A DNA stretch of 64,000 nt from Planctomycetota bacterium (GTDB lineage: Bacteria; Planctomycetota; Phycisphaerae; Phycisphaerales; UBA1924): the NCBI GenBank assembly GCA_003696675.1, contig RFGH01000195.1:52806-116805 (forward strand), read 5' to 3'. Below are positions 53,148 through 62,333 of this stretch, in pieces. The position numbers were made by a program, and so were the translations under genes. Numbering within the stretch: position 1 is the stretch's first letter; the number at the start of each line of letters is the position of its first letter. A model generated the notes under the pieces. That model was not told the DNA's origin and made no database searches. It was given only the letters and a program-made list of their open reading frames with translations.

Positions 53148-53909
53148 GTGACCGCCACGGACACACCGACCGCCGGAGCCACCACGAGGACAGCCTTCCG
53201 CGTGCCGACCCACCTCCCAGTCATCATCACGATCGACGGGCCAGCGGGGACCGGTAAGTCCACCGTGGCCCGTCTGCTCGCGCACCGACTCGGCCTGGAC
53301 TTTCTCGATACGGGCGCGATGTACCGCTGCGCGGCCGCGATCATGATCGATCGCGGGATAGACCCTGAGGATGTGGGCGAGCTCGTCAGCACAGTCATCG
53401 GCGCGGATCTTCACTTCGATTGGCAGACCGATCCGCCCATGATCCTCGCGTGGGACGCACCGATGGATCACCGCATCCGCCAGCCGGATGTCACCGCGGC
53501 GGTGTCGAAGGTTGCTGCGATCGGCGAGTTGCGGAACCACATGGTGAGGAAGCAGCGGGTGATCGCCGCGCAGCACCCGCGACTGGTCACCGAGGGACGC
53601 GACCAGGGATCGGTGGTGTTTCCCGACGCGGAGGTCAAGTTCTATCTAGATGCCGACCCGGGCATCCGCGCACAGCGGCGTGACGAACAGCTCCGGGAGG
53701 GCGGGGTCGAGATCGATCTAGAAACCCTCAAGCAGCAGATTCTCGAACGCGACCGGTTGGATTCCACCCGCGCGGACGGGCCGCTGATCTGCCCGGACAA
53801 CGCCATCCGCGTTGATACATCCTCGATCGACCTGGATGGAGTCGTGGACCTGCTCGAGAAGCATGTCAGGCAGCGGATCGGGGCACTGGTGGGCGGATCG
53901 GGAGGCTGA
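53148..53909 (+). CDS. cmk: Cytidylate kinase
   Basis: Phosphorylates CMP and dCMP. The P-loop DGPAGTGKST lies at about 30-39; then FLDTGAMYRC, TEGRDQGSVVFPDAEVKFYLDA, and RRDEQL follow as in the family. The GGAGG sequence sits only one base from ATG 53142, but seven from GTG 53148, so GTG is the better start (253 aa); the ORF-track start at 52692 belongs to another frame. There are ~20 extra residues before the P-loop strand. plsC follows after three bases. Confidence 0.93.
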   Translation: MTATDTPTAGATTRTAFRVPTHLPVIITIDGPAGTGKSTVARLLAHRLGLDFLDTGAMYRCAAAIMIDRGIDPEDVGELVSTVIGADLHFDWQTDPPMILAWDAPMDHRIRQPDVTAAVSKVAAIGELRNHMVRKQRVIAAQHPRLVTEGRDQGSVVFPDAEVKFYLDADPGIRAQRRDEQLREGGVEIDLETLKQQILERDRLDSTRADGPLICPDNAIRVDTSSIDLDGVVDLLEKHVRQRIGALVGGSGG

Positions 53910-53912
53910 CGG

Positions 53913-54629
53913 TTGGTCATCTCCCGGCTTCGTCGCAAGCATCCCGGTTCGTCGCTGGCGTCGCTGATCTTTTACGAGTTCTGCCGCGTGTTCGCGACGG
54001 TGCTGATGTCCGTTCTCTTCGGCTATCGCCGGCGGGGCGGGAACAACCTCCCGCGCGACGGTGCGGTGCTGGTGGTGGCGAATCATCAGAGCTATCTAGA
54101 CCCGCCGATGGTGGGCTGCGCGATGCCCCGCCGGCAGTTCGACTTTCTGGCCAGGGCGGGCCTATTCGAATCCAAGTGGCTCGGTCCCCTGATCACCGCT
54201 CTGCACTCGGTGCCGGTGAAAGAGGGCGGGAGCGATCCGGCATCCATCAAGGAGATTCTCCGCCGCCTCGAGAAGGGGCGCGTGGTATTGATCTTTCCGG
54301 AGGGTACTCGCAGCCGAAATGGGGAAATCGGTGAGTTCAAGCGGGGCGTGGCGCTGATCCTGCGAAAATCGGTGTGCCCGGTGCTCCCAGTGGGGATCTC
54401 CGGCGCCCACGAGGTCTGGCCGCGCGGCGGCAAGCCGAGGGTGTTCCATGGGAAGGCTGTGGTCCAGGTCGGCGAGCCCATCGCTCATAACGAACTCATG
54501 AAGGACGGCCCGGACGCGGCGCTCGCCAGACTCCGTGAAGAAGTCTCGCGGCTAGTCGATATCGCGGATGGGCTCCGAACATCCCGGCCGATTGACTCGC
54601 TCGATGGAGCGATCAGACGACCATCTTGA
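53913..54629 (+). CDS. plsC: 1-acyl-sn-glycerol-3-phosphate acyltransferase
   Basis: Makes phosphatidic acid by acylating lysophosphatidate at the membrane. The 238-aa protein has the catalytic HQSYLD (HxxxxD) at about 58-63, then the FPEGTRS motif near 130 and VLPVGISGAHEVWP. A hydrophobic N-terminal helix (SLIFYEFCRVFATVLMSVLFG) anchors it. The start is a TTG with GGGAGG at ideal spacing, three bases after cmk; a cmk-plsC neighbourhood is common in bacteria. The last 17 bases overlap the convergent TauE/SafE gene. Confidence 0.92.
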   Translation: MVISRLRRKHPGSSLASLIFYEFCRVFATVLMSVLFGYRRRGGNNLPRDGAVLVVANHQSYLDPPMVGCAMPRRQFDFLARAGLFESKWLGPLITALHSVPVKEGGSDPASIKEILRRLEKGRVVLIFPEGTRSRNGEIGEFKRGVALILRKSVCPVLPVGISGAHEVWPRGGKPRVFHGKAVVQVGEPIAHNELMKDGPDAALARLREEVSRLVDIADGLRTSRPIDSLDGAIRRPS

Positions 54630-55422
54630 GCGCCGCGAGTGAGAGCACAACCACGATCACGGCCTTGAGAGCCGGGATTTTCAGCGTGTGGCTCAGCCAT
54701 GCGCCAAGAAAGCCGCCTGCGAGTGCGCCCGCGCCCATGGGACCCGCGATGGCGATCGCGTCCATGGGAGTCAGGCCGAGGGCCTCGAGGTCGGCGTTGA
54801 AGTGGATCTTGATGAGTTTGCTGGTTGCTCCCACGGCCGCGCTGATCCACATGACCGCCGCGCTGCCGGCGATAGCCTGACGAAGCGGCATGCCGGCGAC
54901 CTGAAGCAGGGGAACGAGGAGAATGCCTCCTCCCACACCGAGAAACCCCGCCGCGAATCCCGTGAACAGCCCGATGATCGCGAGCACGATGGGCTTGGGG
55001 GTCGGGGCATCGTCGGGTCGCTCGGGCAAGCGCCGGACCAGCGTCACGATGGTGTACAGGCAGTAGGCCCAGATGAAGCTCGCGAAGACCCACTTGTTGA
55101 CCGTGCCTTTCACGAGCCCGGACGCGAGTACGCCCGACAAGGCGCCGACGCTCATCGAGGTGGCGAGCCAGGCCATGATGCCCGGTCGGACGGCTTTCTT
55201 CTGGCGGTGCTTGAGTGATGCGGACAAGGCGACCACGATGTTGACCAGCATGGACGCCGCCATGTAGATGTGGTGTTCGTCGTCGTTCTCGGTGCGATAG
55301 CCGTGAAACAACGCCAGACCGGGCAGCATCACGATCGATCCGCCGATGCCCGCCAGCCCGCCCACCACGCCGGCGACGAGCCCGATGCCGAGATCGATCA
55401 CGAACGTTTGGGTGTCGAGCAA
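54613..55422 (-). CDS. TauE/SafE-family sulfite/anion exporter
   Basis: A 269-aa membrane protein. The family duplication is visible: VAGVVGGLAGIGGSIVMLPGL in the first half and TGFAAGFLGVGGGILLVPLL in the second, with about eight hydrophobic segments in total. Transported anions in the family include sulfite and organosulfonates; which one is used here is unknown. The start is TTG with AAAGGA upstream. The 3' end overlaps plsC by 17 bases on the opposite strand. Confidence 0.88.
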   Translation of the reverse strand: MLDTQTFVIDLGIGLVAGVVGGLAGIGGSIVMLPGLALFHGYRTENDDEHHIYMAASMLVNIVVALSASLKHRQKKAVRPGIMAWLATSMSVGALSGVLASGLVKGTVNKWVFASFIWAYCLYTIVTLVRRLPERPDDAPTPKPIVLAIIGLFTGFAAGFLGVGGGILLVPLLQVAGMPLRQAIAGSAAVMWISAAVGATSKLIKIHFNADLEALGLTPMDAIAIAGPMGAGALAGGFLGAWLSHTLKIPALKAVIVVVLSLAALKMVV

Positions 55423-55806
55423 GAAGGGTCCTTTCGCTGATCAGGCATCATTGCGCCCCGGGCAGGCGGCCGCGATCACGCCTTGCTGCGCGAGACGCCC
55501 ACACCTCTGGCCCGGCAATATGGGCTTGTGTGGCGATCTTTACCCCCGGTCTAGGGCAAAAACCCCATGCCCTTTAGAGCGGTTTTCGGCCTGAAAAGGT
55601 GGTTCTGTGCTGCCTGTATCGCTCATGCGGCGTTGCGGATCGGCCGAGTGTGGACAAGTCCCGGGCTTGCCTGTGCCCGGGTGGCGAGTGGGCTACCATA
55701 CGCCAACGGCCCCAGGGACGGGGCCGCGAGCGCCTTGGCTGGCTCGCTTCGGACGGAACCGTTCGCGTAACGGACACACGAAGACTCGATGCCGCCGGAG
55801 GCCCCT
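55423..55806. other. Intergenic stretch between TauE/SafE and the 3D-domain gene
   Basis: No convincing gene. A CCCGGGC / GCCCGGG hairpin lies around 55656-55683 and an AT-richer patch (GGCAAAAACCCC, TTTAGAGCGGTTTTC) lies near 55553-55590. This divergent region probably holds the promoters of both neighbours, but no clear -35/-10 pair was identified. Confidence 0.45.
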
Positions 55807-56508
55807 TTGACCCATCCGCAGACTCGCAAACGACTCCGCGTTGATGCGTCGTCGCTGGCCCGCTTTGTTGGGGCTGCGATCGTCGTATCGGGTGTGATGG
55901 GAAGCGCGATCTGGACCAAGCGGGCCGGCACGCTCCCGGCCCTGGTGGGCATTGATCGCGGCAGCACGCTTGGTCGGCGTGCCGAGACCACGAGCGGAAC
56001 GCATGTCGAGACCGTCGCGTTCGTGGCTCCCACCGCTCCCGCCATCGAGGTCCCCGACGAACCGACGATCGAGATCATCGGCGAGGAACCCATCACCGAG
56101 TCAAGCCCCGAGTGGACGCCGGACACACGCTGGTTCGACGGGCGGCCGGTGCGCCCGAACAAGGTGATTCTGATGAAAGTGACCGGCTATTCGCCGGATC
56201 ACCGCTCCTGCGGAGCGTTCGCCGACGGCCAGACCGCGACGCTCCACTCCGTGTGGACCAACGGCATGCAGCTGGTTGCCGCGGATCCCAAGGTGCTCCC
56301 GTACGGCACGATGATCACCGTGCCGGGCTACGCGGGCGAGCAGATCGTTCCTGTCCTGGACTGTGGCGGTGCCATCAAGGGAAACCGACTGGACCTGCTC
56401 TTCCCGACGCATGAGGCTGCGCTCCGGTGGGGCGTCAAGACGCTTCGGGTGACGGTCTGGGAGTATGCCGACGGGCTGCCTGCCCCTAATCCACGCAAGG
56501 TTCGCTGA
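55807..56508 (+). CDS. Membrane-anchored 3D-domain protein (double-psi beta-barrel)
   Basis: About 233 aa from TTG 55807 (GGAGG five bases upstream); the ATG at 55789 is an alternative. One membrane segment (FVGAAIVVSGVMGSAIW) is followed by an acidic linker. The C-terminal ~110 residues hold the 3D domain of the MltA/YabE/RlpA-like group: MKVTGYSPDHRSCGAFADGQTAT, GMQLVAADPKVLPYGTMITVPGY, VLDCGGAIKGNRLDLLF. The two Asp residues of VLDCGG and RLDLLF are the likely catalytic or ligand residues. A cell-wall-related lytic role is likely. Confidence 0.87.
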   Translation: MTHPQTRKRLRVDASSLARFVGAAIVVSGVMGSAIWTKRAGTLPALVGIDRGSTLGRRAETTSGTHVETVAFVAPTAPAIEVPDEPTIEIIGEEPITESSPEWTPDTRWFDGRPVRPNKVILMKVTGYSPDHRSCGAFADGQTATLHSVWTNGMQLVAADPKVLPYGTMITVPGYAGEQIVPVLDCGGAIKGNRLDLLFPTHEAALRWGVKTLRVTVWEYADGLPAPNPRKVR

Positions 56509-56592
56509 GCCAAACCGGCTTCGACATCCGCATTGCTTCGTGACTCAGATGCGATCGTCCGGGCGTCAGCGGTTCCTCTTCTGGCGAGCGCC

Positions 56593-57552
56593 TCACTCAT
56601 GATCGAAGTCGATCTCACCAACCAGCGAGCGGATCGCGCTGACGCCCTGACCGGCGGTCCATCGTTCGAGGCCCTTGATGACCTTTGAAGCGCACTTGGG
56701 ATCAACAAAGGAGCCAGCACCGATCTGCACGCAGGTCGCCCCGGCGAGGATGAACTCCGCGGCATCTTGCCAACGCGTCACGCCGCCTGCCGCGACGATT
56801 GGAACGCCGGCATCGCGGGCGAACTTGCGGTAGACATCGTGCACGATCTTGACCACGACCGCGTGGACCGCGGGGCCGGAAAGACCGCCAGTGATGTTCG
56901 CGAGCAGCGGCTTTCTTGTGCGCACATCGACGCCCATGGCGGGGATGGTGTTGCACAGGGTCAGCCCGTCCGCACCGGCAGCCACCGCGACACGGGCCAG
57001 ATCCGCCGGGCCGTGGGGTGTGCCGACGGTGACAGGACTGAGCTTCACGAGCATTCTGGTCGTGCCGAGGACCGGACGCAGGGCGGACAGCAACTCTTGC
57101 AACGCCCCGGGGTCGGCCCCGAACTCCACGCCGCCGTGGACATTCGGACAGGACACATTGATCTCGACCATTGGGATCGCGGGTGCCCGCTCCATCGCGG
57201 CGGCGACCGCGAGGTAGTCCTCGATCGTAAAGCCGGCGACCGAGCCGATGACCGCGCACGGCACGGATGCAGCCCGCGGAATGATCTCGGACTCAAAGAC
57301 CTCGATTCCCGGATTGGCCAGACCGATGGCGTTGAGCATGCCGGCCCTCGTCCAGGTGATGCGGGGCTCTGGGTTGCCTTGCCTGGGAAGCCGGGTGATC
57401 GACTTGGTGACAATCGCCCCGATGTCGTCGAGACGCAGCACGCCGGAGGTCTCATCGAGCAACCCGGCCGTCCCGCCCGCCAGCATGACCGGGGAGGCCA
57501 GCGGGATGCCGCACAGATCGGTCTGGAGCCGGGGGGAATGAGTGCTCGCCAT
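56593..57552 (-). CDS. pyrD: Dihydroorotate dehydrogenase, class 1
   Basis: Oxidises dihydroorotate to orotate in pyrimidine synthesis. The 319-aa FMN enzyme has the class 1 catalytic Cys in VSCPN (Cys135), the start LCGIPLASPVMLAGGTAG, and GVPIVAAGGV, ILAGATCVQIG near the C-terminus. Cys rather than Ser at the active site and the sequence pattern point to the NAD-linked 1B type, although the electron-transfer partner PyrK is not adjacent. It is divergent from the TPR-YggX gene, with 37 bases between the starts. Confidence 0.93.
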   Translation of the reverse strand: MASTHSPRLQTDLCGIPLASPVMLAGGTAGLLDETSGVLRLDDIGAIVTKSITRLPRQGNPEPRITWTRAGMLNAIGLANPGIEVFESEIIPRAASVPCAVIGSVAGFTIEDYLAVAAAMERAPAIPMVEINVSCPNVHGGVEFGADPGALQELLSALRPVLGTTRMLVKLSPVTVGTPHGPADLARVAVAAGADGLTLCNTIPAMGVDVRTRKPLLANITGGLSGPAVHAVVVKIVHDVYRKFARDAGVPIVAAGGVTRWQDAAEFILAGATCVQIGAGSFVDPKCASKVIKGLERWTAGQGVSAIRSLVGEIDFDHE

Positions 57553-57589
57553 CGCCGAAAGCCTACCCGGATCGCGCTACCCTTGTCCT

Positions 57590-58318
57590 ATGGATCCAGA
57601 AACCCGCATCGCCCAGTTCCGCAAACTCATCGAGCAGGACCCTACTTCAGACATGGCCTACTTCTCCCTCGGTCAGGCCCTCAGCCAAGCCGGGCGATTC
57701 GAAGAGGCCGGTCAGGCGTTCGAGAAGTGCACCGAGCTCAACCCGGCGATGACGAAAGGCTTTCAGCTCGCCGGTGCCGCTTTTATGGCCGCAGGACAGG
57801 ACGAGCGGGCGAAGGACTTGCTCAAGCGTGGCTACGCGGAGGCGACCACCCGTGGGGACCTCCTGCCCAAGAAGGCGATGGCCGACCTGCTCACACAACT
57901 GGGCGAACCCGTGCCGGAAGTGACTGACGGACCCGCCGAACCGAAGCCCTCGGGCGATTTCAAGTGCCGCAAGTCCGGACGGATGGGTAACCGGCTTCCG
58001 AGGCCTCCCTTCCGAACGGGTGTCGGGCGATGGATCCAAGAGAACATCTCGCGCGAGACATTCGACGAATGGATCCGTCTGGGAACCAAGATCATCAACG
58101 AACTCCGGCTCGACCTGTCCCGCGATGAGCACGACGCCGTGTATGACTACGCCATGCGCCGTTTCCTCGGCATTGACGACACGCTGTACAGCGATCTGAT
58201 GGACGGTCGGACGCCTCCGCCGATAGACCCGCAGTTCCGTGATGTGATCGACGAGATCATGAAACGGGGAGGACATCTTGAGGAGTTCCAAGGGGATATG
58301 CACACCCGTGTGCGGTAA
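57590..58318 (+). CDS. TPR domain fused to a YggX-like Fe(2+)-trafficking domain
   Basis: 242 aa from ATG 57590; the track's 57542 start adds a non-family leader. Residues 1-110 are TPR-like: MAYFSLGQALSQAGRFEEAGQAFEKC and FQLAGAAFMAAGQDERAKDLLKRG. Residues ~120-200 match the YggX family: FKCRKSG with the conserved Cys, PPFRTGVGRWIQENISRETFDEWIRLGTKIINELRLD, and YDYAMRRFLGID. YggX proteins protect Fe-S enzymes from oxidants and handle iron in proteobacteria, where they are about 90 aa and single-domain. gcvH follows 101 bases later. Confidence 0.85.
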   Translation: MDPETRIAQFRKLIEQDPTSDMAYFSLGQALSQAGRFEEAGQAFEKCTELNPAMTKGFQLAGAAFMAAGQDERAKDLLKRGYAEATTRGDLLPKKAMADLLTQLGEPVPEVTDGPAEPKPSGDFKCRKSGRMGNRLPRPPFRTGVGRWIQENISRETFDEWIRLGTKIINELRLDLSRDEHDAVYDYAMRRFLGIDDTLYSDLMDGRTPPPIDPQFRDVIDEIMKRGGHLEEFQGDMHTRVR

Positions 58319-58419
58319 GCCCATCGGTGCTCCAGCCGATCGGACAACCCCGGACGCACCAGCTACGATCTCGCCCGCCGAGGCCGAGTTCCCCGACGGC
58401 CCAAGATGAGGAGAACCCG

Positions 58420-58794
58420 ATGGATATCCCCAGCGACCGCAAGTACACCGAAACCCACGAGTGGATCCAGGTGAAGGACGATGTGATCACCATCGGGCTG
58501 ACGGAGCACGCCGTCGACCAACTCACCGATGTGACATTCGTTGAGATGAAGTCGCCGGGAACCTTGGTCGATGCAGGCGACTCGGTTGGTGAAGTTGAAT
58601 CGGTCAAGACGACCTCGGATGTCTACTCGCCGGTCCGCGGCGAGATCATCGAGGTCAACTCTGCGGTCGCGGATGCGCCCGAAACCCTGAACAGCGATCC
58701 GTACGGTGCCGGCTGGCTGGTCCGTGTTAAGGTCGCGGACGCCTCCGGGCTGGCTGGGCTGCTGGACGCGGCGGGGTATGAGGCGAGCATCTGA
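58420..58794 (+). CDS. gcvH: Glycine cleavage system H protein
   Basis: Lipoylated carrier that shuttles the aminomethyl group in glycine cleavage. 124 aa from ATG 58420 (GAGGAGA upstream). The lipoyl lysine is Lys63 in VESVKTTSDVYSPVRG, and YTETHEWI with IGLTEHAVDQLTDVTFVEM is typical. No gcvT or gcvP is in the window. The ABC transporter ATPase gene follows 64 bases later but is probably a separate unit. Confidence 0.95.
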   Translation: MDIPSDRKYTETHEWIQVKDDVITIGLTEHAVDQLTDVTFVEMKSPGTLVDAGDSVGEVESVKTTSDVYSPVRGEIIEVNSAVADAPETLNSDPYGAGWLVRVKVADASGLAGLLDAAGYEASI

Positions 58795-58858
58795 CGAATC
58801 TGCCGCCGCCCCCTCTCGCGGGTGAAACCGGGCGGCACATTCCTCGAAAGCACACCCG

Positions 58859-59605
58859 ATGATCCGCTGCACCGATGTCCGCAAGACCTACCGCGTGGGC
58901 GGGCGATCGGTGGAGGCTTTGCGCGGTCTGTCGGTTGACATCCCGGAGGCTGGCTTCGACGCGATCATGGGCCGCTCGGGATCGGGAAAGTCGACCTTGC
59001 TGCATCTGCTTGGCGCTCTTGACCGCCCGGACTCGGGAACGATCGAAGTCTCTGGCAAACGGATCGATTCTCTGACGGAACGCGAGGCGACGCTTTACCG
59101 ACGCCGGGACATCGGCATCGTCTTCCAGGCATACAACCTCGTTCCGACGATGACCGCCGCAGAGAATGTCCAACTGCCCGGGTTGCTGGGCGGCGAGGAC
59201 CCAAGGTTTTTGCGTCAGCGCTCCGCCGAACTGCTCGATCGCCTGGGGCTTGCCGAGCGGGCCAACCATCGTCCCGAGGCGCTGTCCGGCGGCGAGCAGC
59301 AGCGCGTCGCGATCGCACGGGCGCTCCTCTTCAAGCCGCCCGTGCTGCTCGCGGACGAGCCGACCGGCAATCTCGACTCCCGTTCCGCCGCGATGGTCTG
59401 GAAGCTGCTTAGGGAGATCGCTGCCGAGGAAGATCTCTGCGTGCTGATGGTCACCCACGAGCCGGAGGCCGCGAGCTACTGCCGACGCATCTTTGTCGTG
59501 GGCGACGGCATGATCCGCGGCGTGATCGATTCGGAGGCGGAAGGAGGACTCGATGCGGGCGGCGTGGCGACTCGCGCGCAGCATCTGCTCGGCGAGACCG
59601 AGTAG
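58859..59605 (+). CDS. ABC transporter ATP-binding protein, LolD/MacB type
   Basis: A 248-aa ATPase. Walker [10 protein letters not shown] is at 38-46, the Q-loop is in [17 protein letters not shown], the signature is [15 protein letters not shown], Walker B is [12 protein letters not shown], and the switch His is in MVTHEPE. This is the pattern of LolD/MacB exporters that move lipoproteins or other envelope cargo. The permease gene overlaps it by 53 bases and has its own GGAGG, so the two form a complex. Confidence 0.92.
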   Translation: MIRCTDVRKTYRVGGRSVEALRGLSVDIPEAGFDAIMGRSGSGKSTLLHLLGALDRPDSGTIEVSGKRIDSLTEREATLYRRRDIGIVFQAYNLVPTMTAAENVQLPGLLGGEDPRFLRQRSAELLDRLGLAERANHRPEALSGGEQQRVAIARALLFKPPVLLADEPTGNLDSRSAAMVWKLLREIAAEEDLCVLMVTHEPEAASYCRRIFVVGDGMIRGVIDSEAEGGLDAGGVATRAQHLLGETE

Positions 59606-62294
59606 GGTTCTGCTCCTGGCGGCGGCGGTTGCGATGTCAACCGCGCTGGTCTCGGCGGTCGCGTGCGCCATGGCATCACTGAACGCCGCGGTGCGTGCCC
59701 AACTCGATTCTGCCGTCGGCACCGCCCAAGTACGCGTCCAGCCGGCCGGACGCGACACGATGCCCGATCGTGCCCTTGAGATCGTCCGAGGATGGGAGGG
59801 CGTCCGCCGGGCGTCCCCAAAGCTCGAGCAGACGCTGGCGCTGGTCGCCAAACTCCCAACTCTGGTGCAGCAGCCCGACGGCTCGTGGACCGCCGAGGAG
59901 CGCCCGTACCGCTCAAGCACCTTCGTGACCGGGGTCGACCTGAGCGCCGAGTTCGCGAGCCGCCCGCCGAAGCTGATGATGGGCCGCCTGCCCGAAGCTC
60001 CGGGCGAGGTGCTCATCGACGCGGTGCTTGCCCGGCGACTGTCATTCGCAGAGTCGGAGCGTTTGCGTCGCGGGGATGCGTTCGACATCTTCGCCGATCC
60101 GGTCAAGTACCTGCAGACCGATCCGGTGAAAGCCGACGAAACAGCGGCCGACGCGGTTACCGCGTCAGAACGAAACGCGGGCGTTGGCGTGCGGATCGGA
60201 GACACGATCAGCGTGGTCAGGATGTTCCGCGAGCGGGGTAATCTGACCGTTGTCGGGATCGCCGAGCCGGCCCCGCTGGGCGGCAAGCCCATCGCCATAG
60301 TGGACATCGCGAGTCTCGGGAATCTGGCCGGAATGCCGGGCATGATCTCCTCGATCGACATCGTTCTCGAAGACTCGGTGGACCCACAGGCCTTCGCCGA
60401 CCGCTACGCCGGCGAACTCGGACGCAATGTATTGGTGCAAACGACCGAACGCATCACATCCGGCGTGGAAAAGAACCTCGCCGCGTCGCAGTTTGGGTTG
60501 ATCCTGATCGGCTCGGTATCACTCCTGTGCGCCGGATTCATCATCATGACTGGGCTAACCACCGGGGTCGCCGAGCAGCAGAGGACACTGGCGGTGCTGC
60601 GGTGCGTCGGGGCACGCCGTTCTCAGCTCGGCGCGGCACAACTGATGGTCGGGCTCTTCGTCGGCTTGAGCGGGGCCCTCGTCGGCGTCCCGCTGGGCGC
60701 CGCCATGACCTGGGGCCTCTCCCAATCATTCGAGAAGGAACTGCTCGAAGGCGTGGTGGTGCCTCCGGTCATGCTCAGCCTGGTGCTCGCCGGATCGCTC
60801 CTCGCCGGTGTGCTCGGGGCGTTGTGGCCCGCCTGGAGGGCCGCGTCGATGTCGCCCCTCGGGGCGCTCGCCGCCCGAGGTGTTCCGCCCTCCGCCACGG
60901 GACTGCGCCGTGTGGCGGCGGCGGGCCTGATCGGCATCGCGATCCAGGCGGTCATTGTCTCGTTCGTGCACGACTCGCAGGCTTTCTTCTGGTCCTATGT
61001 CAGCCTCGGCCTGCCCGCGATGTTCATCGGCTATTTCCTTTTCTCCGTGCCCGTGATCGTCCTGATCGCACGGGCCGCTGGGCCAGCGGTGGCCCGGGTG
61101 CTCGGCCTGCCCGCCGGATTGCTCACGCGCACCGTCGCCGCGACGCCGTACCGCCACGGGTTCACCGCCGGGGCTCTGATGACCGGGCTCGCCCTGATGG
61201 TCGGCATCTGGACCAACGGCGGGTCCGCGCTCCGCGATTGGCTGGGCAAGATCCGGTTCCCAGACGCCTTCGCCTACGGCCTCCCGCTCTCGGACGATGT
61301 CCCCCAGACGGTGGCGGCACTCCCTTTCGTGGAACGCACCACCGCGATCACGCTGGTCAATGTCGATATCGACGGCTTCGGAGTCGAAGGTCTTCAGCAG
61401 TACAAGACCAGCTTCTTCGGACTGGACTACGGCGTGATCTCCGACATGTTCCAAGTCGAGTTCGTCGAAGGGGATCCCGCGACAGCCGCAGCCCGCATGG
61501 AACAGGGCGGCGCCGTGCTTGTGGCACGCGAGTTCACGAGCGCCAAGGGGCTTGGGCTCGGTGACGAGTTTGTCTGCCGATACCAAGACGAGGAACACCG
61601 ATTCGAGATCGCGGGCGTCGTCACCTCCGCCGGGCTGGAGTTCATCAGCCAGTACTTTGACTTCGGTGATTCCTTCGTCAATCAGACCATCCACTCGGTT
61701 GTGGGATCACGCAAGGATGTCGCCACCAAGTTCGGCGTCACCCGCCCATACATCGTGGGCATCCAGCTCCTCCCGGACGCCGACGAGGTCGCCGCCGTGA
61801 ATCAGATCCGCGAGGCCACCATGGGCATGGGCGTGCTCAATGTCGGCTCCGGACGCCAGATCCGCGAGCAGATGGAGATGGCGTTCAAGGGCACGCTGGG
61901 CGTGTTCACAACCGTCGCGATCGGTGCCATGCTCGTCGCCTGCTTCGGCGTCGCCAACCTGATTATCGCCGAGGTCCAGTCCCGCAGGTTCGAACTCGGA
62001 GTGATCCGGGCGGTCGGCGGTTCCAGAGGCCAACTCGTGCGCCTCGTATGCGGGCAAGCGATCCTGATCGCGCTGGCGGCATCGGTCCTCGGCACCCTGC
62101 TCGGGCTCCAAGCCGCCTGGGGCGGTCAGACCGTCAACCGAAAACTCATCGGCATCGAGATGCATGTCCGACCCCCCTTCGGCGCCATCGCCTTCGGCTG
62201 GGGCGTCGCGATGGTGATGGCGCTGCTCGCCGCCGCCCCCACCGCGTGGCGGATCGCCCGCTCCTCGCCGCGTGTGCTGCTCTCGGCGAGATGA
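59553..62294 (+). CDS. ABC transporter permease, FtsX/MacB type
   Basis: A 913-aa permease. An N-terminal membrane helix (VLLLAAAVAMSTALVSAVACAM) is followed by a periplasmic MacB-type core domain (residues ~50-300). Then come FtsX-like membrane blocks: LILIGSVSLLCAGFIIMTGLTTGVAEQQRTLAVLRCVGARRSQL at ~315-440, further helices at ~455-540, a second periplasmic domain, and a C-terminal FtsX block with LGVIRAVGGSRGQLVRLVCG. The start is supported by GGAGG within the ATPase gene. The size and two-domain plan resemble duplicated FtsX exporters; the cargo is unknown. Confidence 0.9.
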   Translation: MRAAWRLARSICSARPSRVLLLAAAVAMSTALVSAVACAMASLNAAVRAQLDSAVGTAQVRVQPAGRDTMPDRALEIVRGWEGVRRASPKLEQTLALVAKLPTLVQQPDGSWTAEERPYRSSTFVTGVDLSAEFASRPPKLMMGRLPEAPGEVLIDAVLARRLSFAESERLRRGDAFDIFADPVKYLQTDPVKADETAADAVTASERNAGVGVRIGDTISVVRMFRERGNLTVVGIAEPAPLGGKPIAIVDIASLGNLAGMPGMISSIDIVLEDSVDPQAFADRYAGELGRNVLVQTTERITSGVEKNLAASQFGLILIGSVSLLCAGFIIMTGLTTGVAEQQRTLAVLRCVGARRSQLGAAQLMVGLFVGLSGALVGVPLGAAMTWGLSQSFEKELLEGVVVPPVMLSLVLAGSLLAGVLGALWPAWRAASMSPLGALAARGVPPSATGLRRVAAAGLIGIAIQAVIVSFVHDSQAFFWSYVSLGLPAMFIGYFLFSVPVIVLIARAAGPAVARVLGLPAGLLTRTVAATPYRHGFTAGALMTGLALMVGIWTNGGSALRDWLGKIRFPDAFAYGLPLSDDVPQTVAALPFVERTTAITLVNVDIDGFGVEGLQQYKTSFFGLDYGVISDMFQVEFVEGDPATAAARMEQGGAVLVAREFTSAKGLGLGDEFVCRYQDEEHRFEIAGVVTSAGLEFISQYFDFGDSFVNQTIHSVVGSRKDVATKFGVTRPYIVGIQLLPDADEVAAVNQIREATMGMGVLNVGSGRQIREQMEMAFKGTLGVFTTVAIGAMLVACFGVANLIIAEVQSRRFELGVIRAVGGSRGQLVRLVCGQAILIALAASVLGTLLGLQAAWGGQTVNRKLIGIEMHVRPPFGAIAFGWGVAMVMALLAAAPTAWRIARSSPRVLLSAR

Positions 62295-62333
62295 CTCGCC
62301 TGCGGTACACTGCTTCGCGATCGGAAACTGCTC

